This document shows positions 20,877-32,744 of a stretch of DNA of 64,000 nucleotides, one piece after another. The translations under genes were made by a program, and so were the position numbers. How positions within the stretch are numbered: position 1 is the first letter of the stretch; each line of letters starts with the position of its first letter. The stretch comes from Pilasporangium apinafurcum (lineage: Eukaryota > Oomycota > Peronosporomycetes > Pythiales > Pythiaceae): positions 88,754-152,753 of the forward strand of contig BCKE01000033.1 of NCBI GenBank assembly GCA_001600495.1. The letters are read 5' to 3'. Below the pieces are notes generated by a model. That model was not told the origin of the DNA, ran no database searches, and saw only the letters and a list, made by a program, of their open reading frames with translations.

Positions 20877-20892
20877 GTCATTATTTTTCTTT
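20877..20892 (+). promoter_or_regulatory. Inr-like element of the sugar transporter gene
   Basis: GTCATTATTTTTCTTT lies 75-90 bases before the ATG at 20965. It matches the TCATT core and the following A/T-rich FPR part of the oomycete initiator, though less well than in the folate transporter genes. Confidence 0.35.
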
Positions 20893-20964
20893 CCATCAAC
20901 CTCCAACAACAAGTTAACTACAACACCAGACTACTGTTTGCGACAAGGAGCCATCAAGTTCGCA

Positions 20965-22593
20965 ATGGTAGCCAATAATACTCAAGTACCTGGTGATGGC
21001 ACCACGTTCGTGGAAGTCGCCACCCCCAAGCCTGTCGATGCTCAAGATCGCTTTGCTCAGCAACCGACGGCCATTCAATCGAACCCAAACGCTACCATCA
21101 GCGCCTCTACGCTCCAATCCACGCTTCGTCCCAATTGGATTCTCTACACGAGCGTGCTCGTGGCGTTGCTTCAGCCGCTGCAAAGTGGTTGGTCGACGTC
21201 GCAAATGAACCTCACGACCTTTAGCGACCAAGACGAGTGTGACGCTCGCCCTGTAGCTGAAGGTACGTGCCTCATGTTCTCCGGTCACTCCAAGTTGGAA
21301 TGGACATTTGCTGTGAACGGCTGGATCCTCGGTGGTATGATCGGCAGTCTCGCCTGTGGTCAGCTGTCCGATATGCTCGGCCGCAAGCGCGTGCTTACCT
21401 ACAACTGTGCCTTTATGGTCGTTGGTGCCATCGTCCAACTCAGTGTGTCCAACATCTGGTGGTTCACTCTTGGTCGTTTGATCTCTGGTATCGCTTCTGG
21501 CTGTGCCACGGGCGTAGTCGGTGCGTTCATTAACGAAATCTCGCCACCACATCTCCGTAATGCACTCGGAGTTGGTCTTCAAATCTCGGTTACGGTCGGT
21601 ATTTTGCTCGTCGGTTTGACCTTCTTCTTCGCCAACACCAGCTCTGGTTGGCGGTACATTGCTGGCTTCCCTATCGTTCTCGCAGGGCTGTTCTTGTTCT
21701 TCGCTCCGTTTGCGATGGTTGAAAGTCCTGGCTGGCTGCTCATGAAAGGACGCCGTGAAGACGCTGAACAAGTACTTGCTCGCCTCTTTGGCCAAGAAAA
21801 CGTCAAGGTTGCGCTGGCTTGGATTGAAGAGTCTAGTGACGTTGAACAAGGCTCAGTTGTGGATCCGGACCCGGTCAAACCAGCCAGCCAACCTTCCAGT
21901 ACGAAGCAGACGCTATCGATGCTGCTCTCGGCCTCGTTACGCCGTCAATTCCTTGTCGCCATCGGTTTGTCTTGCGCGCAGCAGCTTTCGGGTATCAACG
22001 CCGTCTTCTACTACTCGTCATCCATGTTCCAAGATGCTGGTATCTCGGACGACCGCGTTGGAACGCTCATCATTGACATTGTCAACGTACTGCCGACGCT
22101 GTTTGCCGGTGTGCTAGCGATCCGTTATGGCAACCGCAATATGCTGCTCGTTGGCATGATTGTCATGTTTATCAGTGCCATCGGCATGACCGTCTCTCTA
22201 GTCGTCAGTGTCTCTGCACTCTCCATTGTCTTCACGGCCACTTATGTCGCGGGCTTTGGTATCAGTCTTGGACCACTTGTTTGGGTGCTCATCGCTGATC
22301 TGTTCCCTGATAACGTCCGTGCCACGGCCAGTTCGGTGTGCATTGGCGTCAACTGGCTTTGCAATTTGATCGTCGGTGTCAGCTATCCATACATCGCCGA
22401 TGCGTTTAACGACTACGGATTTGTGCCGTTTGTGGTCACGCTCGCTTTCTTCTATCTGTTTGTCTTTCAGACTGTTCCAGAAACCTCGGGCAAGTCAACC
22501 GAAGAGATTCAGGCTGAATTCCGGAACCGAACTAATGCTGCGCCGCGATCACCGGGCACCAACTCGTCGGAAAGTGTGGGCTCGCGCTTATAA
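20965..22593 (+). CDS. MFS sugar porter
   Basis: Single exon, 542 residues, twelve predicted membrane spans. Sugar-porter signatures are present: the loop 2-3 motif GQLSDMLGRKR, GRLISGIASGCATG followed by NEISPPHLRNALG, the PESPR-like VESPGWLL before the central loop, QQLSGINAVFYYSSS in span 7, and PETSGKSTEEI after span 12. These place it with GLUT/hexose-type carriers at the plasma membrane. The central cytosolic loop is about 60 residues, as usual. The start at 20965 is the first ATG after the Inr-like element; an upstream in-frame ATG at 20875 lies before it. The gene sits between two folate/biopterin transporters, one upstream in the same direction and one converging. Sugar specificity cannot be told. 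Confidence 0.9.
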   Translation: MVANNTQVPGDGTTFVEVATPKPVDAQDRFAQQPTAIQSNPNATISASTLQSTLRPNWILYTSVLVALLQPLQSGWSTSQMNLTTFSDQDECDARPVAEGTCLMFSGHSKLEWTFAVNGWILGGMIGSLACGQLSDMLGRKRVLTYNCAFMVVGAIVQLSVSNIWWFTLGRLISGIASGCATGVVGAFINEISPPHLRNALGVGLQISVTVGILLVGLTFFFANTSSGWRYIAGFPIVLAGLFLFFAPFAMVESPGWLLMKGRREDAEQVLARLFGQENVKVALAWIEESSDVEQGSVVDPDPVKPASQPSSTKQTLSMLLSASLRRQFLVAIGLSCAQQLSGINAVFYYSSSMFQDAGISDDRVGTLIIDIVNVLPTLFAGVLAIRYGNRNMLLVGMIVMFISAIGMTVSLVVSVSALSIVFTATYVAGFGISLGPLVWVLIADLFPDNVRATASSVCIGVNWLCNLIVGVSYPYIADAFNDYGFVPFVVTLAFFYLFVFQTVPETSGKSTEEIQAEFRNRTNAAPRSPGTNSSESVGSRL

Positions 22594-23458
22594 TCAATGG
22601 CATGCATGTCTCCTGCAGTTTTGATTTGTGGCATAACCAAAAAATAGCGTTAGTATAATTGACCAAAAAAATATTGTTATCATGTTTTGCTATTTGATAC
22701 TTTTAGTAACATTTTGATAAATGATCATTTAGTGATATATTCTGTTTTCATATTTGATAATTCCAGACGAATGTCATTTTGAGATAGTTTCTATTCCAGA
22801 TATGTATTAAAATGTGTTTAATACATCTTATCTACATTGTACTATTTCGCTAATGCAATATAGCTTTTTTGCAGCAGTTTACCATGCAATTATTTGCCTA
22901 TGCACCTTGCTGTCAGTTGTGAGCGATACACACGATTCATTCATGGGAAACAGGAAAAGAATTAAAGAACGATCACTTTACTCCAGACTAAGACGAATCA
23001 AACACAGAAAGCCTAGTCACCAACAATTAATAGTTGATGAGATATGGAGATTCAAAGCTTTTGGACCATTTCAACCTGCCACATCAATAGTAAGCAATCC
23101 AAGTCGCTTGATAAATTTGCACTGTAGCATCGACAAGTTCTCATGTTTTTTGCAAATACAGGTAGTCTCTGGTATGTAGGAGATTGACATATTTCCCGCG
23201 TACTTCGTTCCTTTCTAGTCCTTCAGATTGGAGACAAGGTGTTGTGCTCAGAAAAGCAAAATGCAAAATGCGTTGAAAAACAAAAAAGCACTTTTCATAA
23301 AAGGCAACCAAAACTGTACTAGTGATACAGAAATTCCAATGTGCGGACTACGGTGAGTGCACACAGGAGGAGAAATCTACATCATCTGTAGAGATATCAC
23401 AAAAAAAGAGAGCAAAGTATCTCTTTTCTTTCCTTCACTTGGACAAACGAAAATACGT
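22594..23458. other. Convergent intergenic region, AT-rich
   Basis: The interval lies between the 3' ends of the sugar porter and FBT-2. Positions about 22620-22800 are strongly AT-rich. A 121-codon open frame at 22814-23179 has no recognisable domain and is not called. Confidence 0.4.
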
Positions 23459-25129
23459 TTAGCAACCACTGCCACCCGCGAGACGCAGACACTTTGTGGA
23501 TGGGAAAATGGACATGATGTTGACCATGACTGACCAGCAGAGTGCAAAGATGATGTAAATCACCGTGATTGTTCCAAGGGTTTTGCTGCGGCCGCCATTC
23601 TTCTTGAGTTCCTGGGTTTCGGCCTTCTGTCGAGGTAGCAACGGCAAGAACAGCAACCCACCGAGATTCACGGCATAGCGGATCAAAAACACCCATGTCA
23701 CTTGCCACCGCACGTGGTTCGTGTCAAGCACAATATCGGCATTTGTGACATCGAAATTGTTGTCGACGTTCTTAGTGATAGTGCTCGAGAAGGGACTGGT
23801 CATATTGGCCACAGATGTGAGCAGTCCATACACAGCACTTTCGTTGCCCTCGTTCGCCAGTTCCACGGCAACGTACGTGGCGATGACAAAACCAACACTC
23901 GATGGCAGCTCCTGCACAACTGGTCCGCCGAGCCAGAACCACTGATTGCGGACTACATCCCAAGTCGTGAGCAATGATACGATTGCGTCTAAAAGTGTGA
24001 CGCTGACGATGCAGATTGCATGGATTGACCGCCAGTTCCAGTGTAGTCCGTACTTGCCTACACCCCACAACGTGATACCAAAGACAGCATTGCCAATGAT
24101 GGAGAGAATTCGATCGTTTAATGGCGTCGCCTTGGCCCAGTACGACTGCATTGGGTCAGAACAAGTCACAGTAAAGTTCTCAAATACACCCGAGAAGAAT
24201 TTGTATGCGACGACCTGGTACATCGGGCGTAACTGCAGCAACGACCAGAACTCGCCAATGTACTCTTTAAAGTTGCCTCCAGGGTGTTTTTCCTCATGGA
24301 TAAAAAACCAGGTGAGTGGCATGACTGGTAGACAAAAGATCGCCAAGATGAGCATCAATTGCGGGAAACTGAGCGAGAAATCGAAATCACCACCGTAGTC
24401 TTCACCATTGAACGCAAAGCCCGTCAATATACTGGAAATTGTCACAAACACCGTGCGTACAAAGTATATGGTTGTTTGTGTGGTACCACGTACAGCTTCT
24501 GGTTCACGTTGCGCTAGCTCAACGACAAAACCGTCGGCCGCAACATCGGCCCCGACGTACCCGACTGCTGCAAGCATCATGAGCACGATGAATTTCCCAC
24601 CTTGATCAGGTGCGTCAGTGTTAAACGTGTTCACAACCGATGCGGGAAGAGTGCTTGGATCCACATCCGAGTACGAGTAATCCGGGTAGTACGGTTTGCC
24701 GACCTTCATGCAGGCCATGATGAGCAGCATAATGAAGCAAACTGTCCAACCAATAATCATGAACGGACGACGGCGGTAGCCAAAGATCGGGACACAATCG
24801 GTGACGAATCCGTAAAACATCTTGAAGGACCATGGCAGCGTCAGCAACACACGCGCCGAGACGACCTGCGTGCCTTCCATTTGTAAATAGTTTTGCAGAA
24901 ACGGGTAGACAGTGCCAGGCAATGTGCCGTAGATCATACCCACGGCTGCGTACTGGATGAGGATACCGATGTATTCACGTCCCCAGATGTTAGGCACACC
25001 ACCCTCGCGCAGAGCACCACCTTCGATATCATTTGTTGGGGTTTTTATGCCTGCGTAATCATCTCCCTTTGGCTTAGTTGTCGACGAAATACGCGAGATG
25101 CGTTCAATGAGATCGAGCTTATTCGACAT
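23459..25129 (-). CDS. Folate/biopterin transporter family protein (FBT-2)
   Basis: Single exon, 556 residues, a close paralogue of the gene at 16870. It carries the same landmarks: GGALREGGVPNIWGREYIG, LPWSFKMFYGFVTDCVPIFG, YVGADVAADGFVVELAQRE, DYGGDFDFSLSFPQLML, and the C-terminal Ser-Thr-x-Cys-Leu plus terminal Gly-Cys. The family is a twelve-span major-facilitator branch for folate, pterin or related metabolites. I chose the ATG at 25129 because an Inr/FPR motif lies at 25203-25222; the open frame extends to 25207, which would fall within that motif. N-terminal residues (KLDLIERISRISS) align with those of FBT-1 (KMDLVERVSYISS), supporting this start. It probably arose by local duplication with inversion. 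Confidence 0.88.
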   Translation of the reverse strand: MSNKLDLIERISRISSTTKPKGDDYAGIKTPTNDIEGGALREGGVPNIWGREYIGILIQYAAVGMIYGTLPGTVYPFLQNYLQMEGTQVVSARVLLTLPWSFKMFYGFVTDCVPIFGYRRRPFMIIGWTVCFIMLLIMACMKVGKPYYPDYSYSDVDPSTLPASVVNTFNTDAPDQGGKFIVLMMLAAVGYVGADVAADGFVVELAQREPEAVRGTTQTTIYFVRTVFVTISSILTGFAFNGEDYGGDFDFSLSFPQLMLILAIFCLPVMPLTWFFIHEEKHPGGNFKEYIGEFWSLLQLRPMYQVVAYKFFSGVFENFTVTCSDPMQSYWAKATPLNDRILSIIGNAVFGITLWGVGKYGLHWNWRSIHAICIVSVTLLDAIVSLLTTWDVVRNQWFWLGGPVVQELPSSVGFVIATYVAVELANEGNESAVYGLLTSVANMTSPFSSTITKNVDNNFDVTNADIVLDTNHVRWQVTWVFLIRYAVNLGGLLFLPLLPRQKAETQELKKNGGRSKTLGTITVIYIIFALCWSVMVNIMSIFPSTKCLRLAGGSGC

Positions 25130-25202
25130 CGCTTTTGCTTGCTTCGGCTTGTTGGAGTTGCTGAGAACTGGAGAAGAAGAAGAAGCAACGTGCTCAAGAG
25201 CG

Positions 25203-25222
25203 CACAAATTCGAAAGTGAAGC
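25203..25222 (-). promoter_or_regulatory. Inr/FPR-like core promoter of FBT-2
   Basis: On the minus strand this reads GCTTCACTTTCGAATTTGTG, a near-consensus oomycete initiator (TCACTTTCnAATTT) 75 bases before the ATG at 25129. It resembles the motif in front of FBT-1. Confidence 0.55.
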
Positions 25223-26493
25223 GATCAGAGATAGCTGAAGTGAACTGCAACTGACTGTGTCAAGCTCTTCCTCACAGAAAACACCAATTTCGTCAACGTA
25301 TTCTTCTTTGCTGATGCAAGTGAAGAGGATGCATATCCCATGTTACCACCGAAAGGATACCAATCCATTCTCTATCAATGGGATGCTCACATACGGAAAA
25401 CAATAGAAGACCACTAAACGAGAAGACAGGTCGTCTGGAGTCCATAAAACATCCTGAAATGATGTGTGATTGCCATCCCATGCCTATTCAATAGCATATC
25501 TACCTGCAGACCGACTCGACGCTCATACTTTCATTAGGTCTATCAACCAGTCTATCTCCATCTGAGAACGAACCAAATCTCAGTAGTAGGGGAAACTCTG
25601 TTATAGCATGGAGGTAACGCAGCCTGCTCGGTGTGCAGGTCTCAGTCGTAGACACAAAAAGGTCGATGCCATCGTCTCTGAGATAATAGCATCGTCTTTG
25701 TCCGGTGCTTCAATATTTCAACTTACACCAGTAATTGCAAAAGTCCAGCCAATGGAAAGCCTGAAAACAATCGCATCAGGTTCGCTCATGATGACAACAC
25801 GCTATAAGTGGCTTATAAACTGCCACGTCCATGGGAGCACATGCATGGCAGCACTGAATGCAGTTCAATTTCTGGAGTCTAGACGCTCAAGAGACCACAT
25901 ATATTGATGGATGGAAAGGTTGGATTTGCTTTTGTGCCACGTTACTGACAAGAAGCATTAACCTATCGAGATGTACGTATGCAGTTTAGCTGAGCATTCA
26001 CATGATGAGATAAGAAAGAGAGAGAGAGAAAAGTGGTGATGTCCTCATGGATTTGCGCAAACTAGATGTGTAAACTGTATACCAATCCTCCCAATCATGC
26101 CTGATACCTCGACAAGGACGCCAGGCAATAAGTGTAGTTTGGGGGACAAGTGGTAGCCTCCAATACGATTTGAAACACATATGAAGTGATTCATGTGATC
26201 TGGTTGTTGTGCTTGCGTCTCATACCATGGGGAAGTGCCATCAAGACGAGTTAACCCGCATTTCCAGTAATTGAAAGACAGGGAGGATTCAAGTTCATGT
26301 TGGCAGGGAAACCACAACAGTTACACTATTTACGATAAAACTAATTTTAGGGACAGTTTCCGTTATCTTCCGCATGGCTTCCTATAGCTACGTTAATTTT
26401 GGTTCGTTGATGCACAATGCACTCGTGCTACTTGCTTGACGACATCTTGTCTTGGGTTGGATCGGTGGATGCTGCTGGATAGGCAGCGCCACA
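25223..26493. other. 1.3 kb divergent intergenic region
   Basis: The interval lies between FBT-2 and the kinesin. It includes a short GA-rich run at about 26018-26030. No gene or repeat family is recognised. It should contain the kinesin promoter. Confidence 0.4.
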
Positions 26494-29252
<2,759 letters not shown>

Positions 29253-29428
29253 AGGAAAAAGATCGAATAGATACAGATAGAGATGTAGCCATTTGCCACA
29301 ATTTGCTGTTTTCATTAGGACACATCCATAAGTAATGCGTTATTTACGGATATATCAACTTTCCATGAATAATGAGGAGCTAATGTTGGTTTACCATTTT
29401 GACATCAACTCCAAAGAATCTTGACAAC

Positions 29429-30456
29429 ATGGTAGCGGTAGACACATCTAACAGCACGCTGGCGCCGCGCGTGTTTCTCGCGTTTGACGACTTTTCGCTC
29501 GCTGGAAAGCGTATGTGCATGTACATTGGCACATGTGTCTGCTAACCTGCATCATTTTTTTCCTTTTCTTGGCTCATGTGTGCTGTCTGTTGTGTTCGTT
29601 TAGATGTGTTGCGTTTAGCAAACGTGGAAGGATGTCCCCATGTCCACCAGAAGCATCCATCTGCAGATGTGTTCCCGTCAGACTTGGCTCCACTGGTGCA
29701 GTTTTACCAGCATAGTAGCAGTAAGGAGACTTCAGCAGAGGTTCGTGTGTAGCAGTGGTCCCTCTGTGGCTTCTACGGTAGTATTCACGATACCCACATT
29801 CTTGTGCAGGTTGCTTTCATTGTGGTCAACAGCAATGCGATCCCAGAAGCACAGTACTGGGAACTAGCTGACGCATTGACAACGCTTTTGAGTGATGCCA
29901 ATGTCCGCGTGCTGACGATTCTCGCATCACTGCATTTACCTTATGCCAAAACCTTACCCGCTACCACAAATGGAGCCTCTCATGCGGTGGCAAACGTGTA
30001 TCACACGGTGATCAACGTGGAAGAATCACACGAAAATGACAGCGTGATTGTATGGAATCCAGCAGTTTTCCAGCAGGTGGATGCCTCGTGGGAGGTGAAG
30101 GATCGATTTCTATCGAGTTTTATCGCGATGCTTCGTGCTGAGCGATCGCCACGGACGCATTTGCTATTAGCGAAAGGGTACAAACCAGGGCGAGACCATG
30201 CTGGAACCTACGAGGTACCAAGAATGCTATCATAGTCTATGAATTGCAGCTCTTTTGAATAGCTGTTTGCTCTTGTTTTTTGCTTGTTTTGCAGGCGGTG
30301 GAGGCTCTCAGTGCGGCCTTGGCGGCATTTACGCACAATATGGTAGTGCTGGATCCAGAGAATGCCAAGGTCACGTTACCACGGCTGTTGGCGGAGAAAA
30401 AGATCAACGTCAACGCCCAGAATCTGCATGACTTTCACGACTTGCTGTACCATTAG
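29429..30456 (+). CDS. Four-exon protein, possible proteasome assembly chaperone 1-like
   Basis: Four exons: 29429-29510, 29604-29740, 29810-30214 and 30295-30456. All junctions are GT-AG with consistent phase and give 261 residues. There is no clear motif. The central part (about residues 74-115, AIPEAQYWELADALTTLL, then a strand VRVLTILASLHLPYAK) loosely resembles the region of PSMG1/PAC1 that precedes its conserved middle, and the length fits. PAC1 with PAC2 helps assemble the proteasome alpha ring. The resemblance is weak and could be chance, so the functional name is tentative while the gene structure is well supported. It starts only 176 bases after the kinesin stop. Confidence 0.5.
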
Positions 30457-30755
30457 ATGTTGCTGGGTAGACGATAGTGCTGCAATACAAGAGAAGATGC
30501 AAAAATGCTCAATCTCATGTTGTTCAAAGCATTCCTGCACATTTTTTAAATCAGTGATTCCGTTTTTTGCTGCTTTCTAACCGCAAATCGCTCCTCTGAG
30601 CTCTCGCCTGCCTGCCACTTAAAGCAAGTCAAGCTACCTTATTCGCTATAATCAATGTTGCTATGTTGAAACAAAGTCCACCAAGCCACGTTTTTGTTAA
30701 CGTTTTCTTTATTTGCCTCTTTCTCATCCCTTTTGAAAACATCATTCCGCTTCCC

Positions 30756-31878
30756 TTATTCCATGAGCATCACGATCTTTCGCTTGGTCGTGCGGTTGAC
30801 CGCTGCAAGCAGTGCGTCGTCAAAGTCCGCAAACTTGTATGTCTGTATCCAGGTGCGCAGCTTGCCCGCTTCCACGAGCGAGGCCAATTCCGAGAGCATG
30901 GCAGTACGCTCTTCGACCGATGACTGCTTGACCCACTCGCTCAGCCAAAAGCCCTTGAGCGTAATATCGTGGAATATGAGCGAGCCCGTGCCGACCGATA
31001 CTGGCTCCTTGCTCATGCCACCGTAGGTGACGTGCACCCCCTTCTTGGCAAGCGCCTTGGCCATTTCCAGGCTACTCTTGCCGCCGACGCAGTTCAATGC
31101 AAGCTTTGGTGCAGGTAGATCTGAGATAAGCTCCTTGAACTTGGCCGAGCCGACATAGTCAATCGTGCAGACAATCGTGGCACCGAGGCTCTTGAGATGG
31201 TCGACCGTGGCGTCATATTCACCGTCATCACGGATGATGTTGATAGTCTTGATGCCACGCAAAGCCGCCAATTGGATAACCGCTTGTCCCACAGCGCTAT
31301 TGGCACCATTCTGAATGATGACGTCACCCTTTTGCAATGGCACAAAGTCCGCCAACAGACGGTAGGCCGATGCTGGATTCACCGCCAGCGTTGCGGCGTC
31401 TTCAACAGCAATCTTGTCCGAGATCTTCATAACATCGACGCTGGAGGCCACGGCCTTGTTACGCCACGTGCCAAATCCCGCCTGCGTGGGGATGACGCGA
31501 TCATTCACCTTGACGTTTTTAACGTCGGCGCCGACGGCAGTGACGACCGCTACACCTTCGTTACCTGCGACCGCTGGGAACTTAGGACGAATGGCATATG
31601 CGCCCTGGATCTGCGAAAGATCCGCCACATTGATTGGAGCGGCCAGGAACTTGAGTGCAACTTGTTCCTTGCCCAATGGCGCCTCTTTGTCATCCTCTTC
31701 GACCCTGGAACAAATAAAAAAGGAGATTTTTTTTGTCAGCAGTTTTTTCAGGGTGGAATATTAAATTTGCAAAAACTTACGAGAGTACGTTGAGTGGATG
31801 GCCATACTCCGCATAGCGGACGGTGCTCATGGAGCGCCTGCCTTGCGCCGCGACGCTCTTCACCACCTTGGAGATCAT
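30756..31878 (-). CDS. MECR: Mitochondrial enoyl-[ACP]/trans-2-enoyl-CoA reductase
   Basis: Two exons on the minus strand: 31878-31781 and 31704-30756, with a phase-2 intron, giving 348 residues. The N-terminus (MISKVVKSVAAQGRRSMST) is a typical mitochondrial presequence. The body is a zinc-free medium-chain dehydrogenase/reductase. It has the substrate-side segment PINVADLSQIQGAYAIRP, the GNEGVAVVTAVG turn, the family-specific NPASAYRLL, and the NADPH fold as VIIQNGANSAVGQAVIQLA. MECR performs the last step of mitochondrial type II fatty acid synthesis, reducing enoyl-ACP with NADPH, and so supports lipoic acid production. Length and order match the family closely. Confidence 0.9.
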
Positions 31879-32744
31879 CACTTTCTTCCCTTTGATCCTT
31901 CCACCTCTCGGTTATCTGTAGCTCCTCCCGCTGGTGCTGCTCTCCTGGCCGCTCAAGCTAATTGAGGACCTCCGATTCCAAAAATTAGAAAATTTCACAG
32001 AATACTTGGTTTTTGTATGTACTAAATATCTAAATATAGAGAAATTTCCGACGATCCTGGTTAAAACCCAATCTGAACCGGTATCAGTATGCACTTGAAT
32101 ATGTGGACCACATAAATTTGTACATAAACGAGTTTTTTATTTTTACGTAAAAATATTTACCGATTGGTAAAAACTCAACCAATTATCGGCAACCAGTCGT
32201 TTGGATGAGCAGTTCACGTGGGGAATGCATTTTCCTTTTTCGGTTGGCGGTTGCTTTGATGGTCACCCGGAGCACCTAGCTGTAAAACCTCCTGGATGTT
32301 TGGTTTGCTATGTAAAGCGTGATTTTGTGTACCATGGACATTCTTGTTGCTTGGTTTGTATAAGTGGTGCTTCCCAATGATTAATTAAAGTTTGAGATCC
32401 GTCAATCGCAGCGATTTCTTCTTCGCTTGTTTCAAGAGTGTTGAAGTGCAATGGGATACTGTGGACAATTTTCTTGTTGATGGGACAGCGTTTTCATTAT
32501 TATGATACATTAAGACTAAGATGTTTGCTTGCTAGTTGTGGTGCATATTTCTCGATGATCAACTGATATTTAATCTTTGAGACCTGAACACTATGTGTTG
32601 AGAAATTTACTTACTGAGAGAAAACCACAGCACCATTTTCTCTGTGCAATGAAAAGGATGGAGAAATGGATGCTAATAATAATGCTTTTTTAAATACATA
32701 GGAGCTCGCAAACTACTTCATTGATTTACCTCTTTATCTTGCAA
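31879..32744. other. Intergenic, nothing recognised
   Basis: Nearly 870 AT-rich bases lie between two minus-strand genes. A few Ala/Thr-rich microstretches occur but no coding signal. It holds the MECR promoter on the left and the 3' UTR of the cyclic-nucleotide-binding protein on the right. Confidence 0.4.

Noticed and set aside
20914-21849. Long antisense frame (311 codons) opposite the sugar porter
   Set aside because: It overlaps a well-supported transporter, is rich in Arg/Glu/Thr and has no membrane or domain signature. It is a codon-bias shadow.
22814-23179. 121-codon plus-strand frame between the sugar porter and FBT-2
   Set aside because: No recognisable motif; the composition follows AT-rich DNA. 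It could be a real orphan, but nothing supports it.
31197-31793. Antisense frame (198 codons) opposite MECR
   Set aside because: MECR is unambiguous on the other strand. This frame has only a His/Asp-rich composition.
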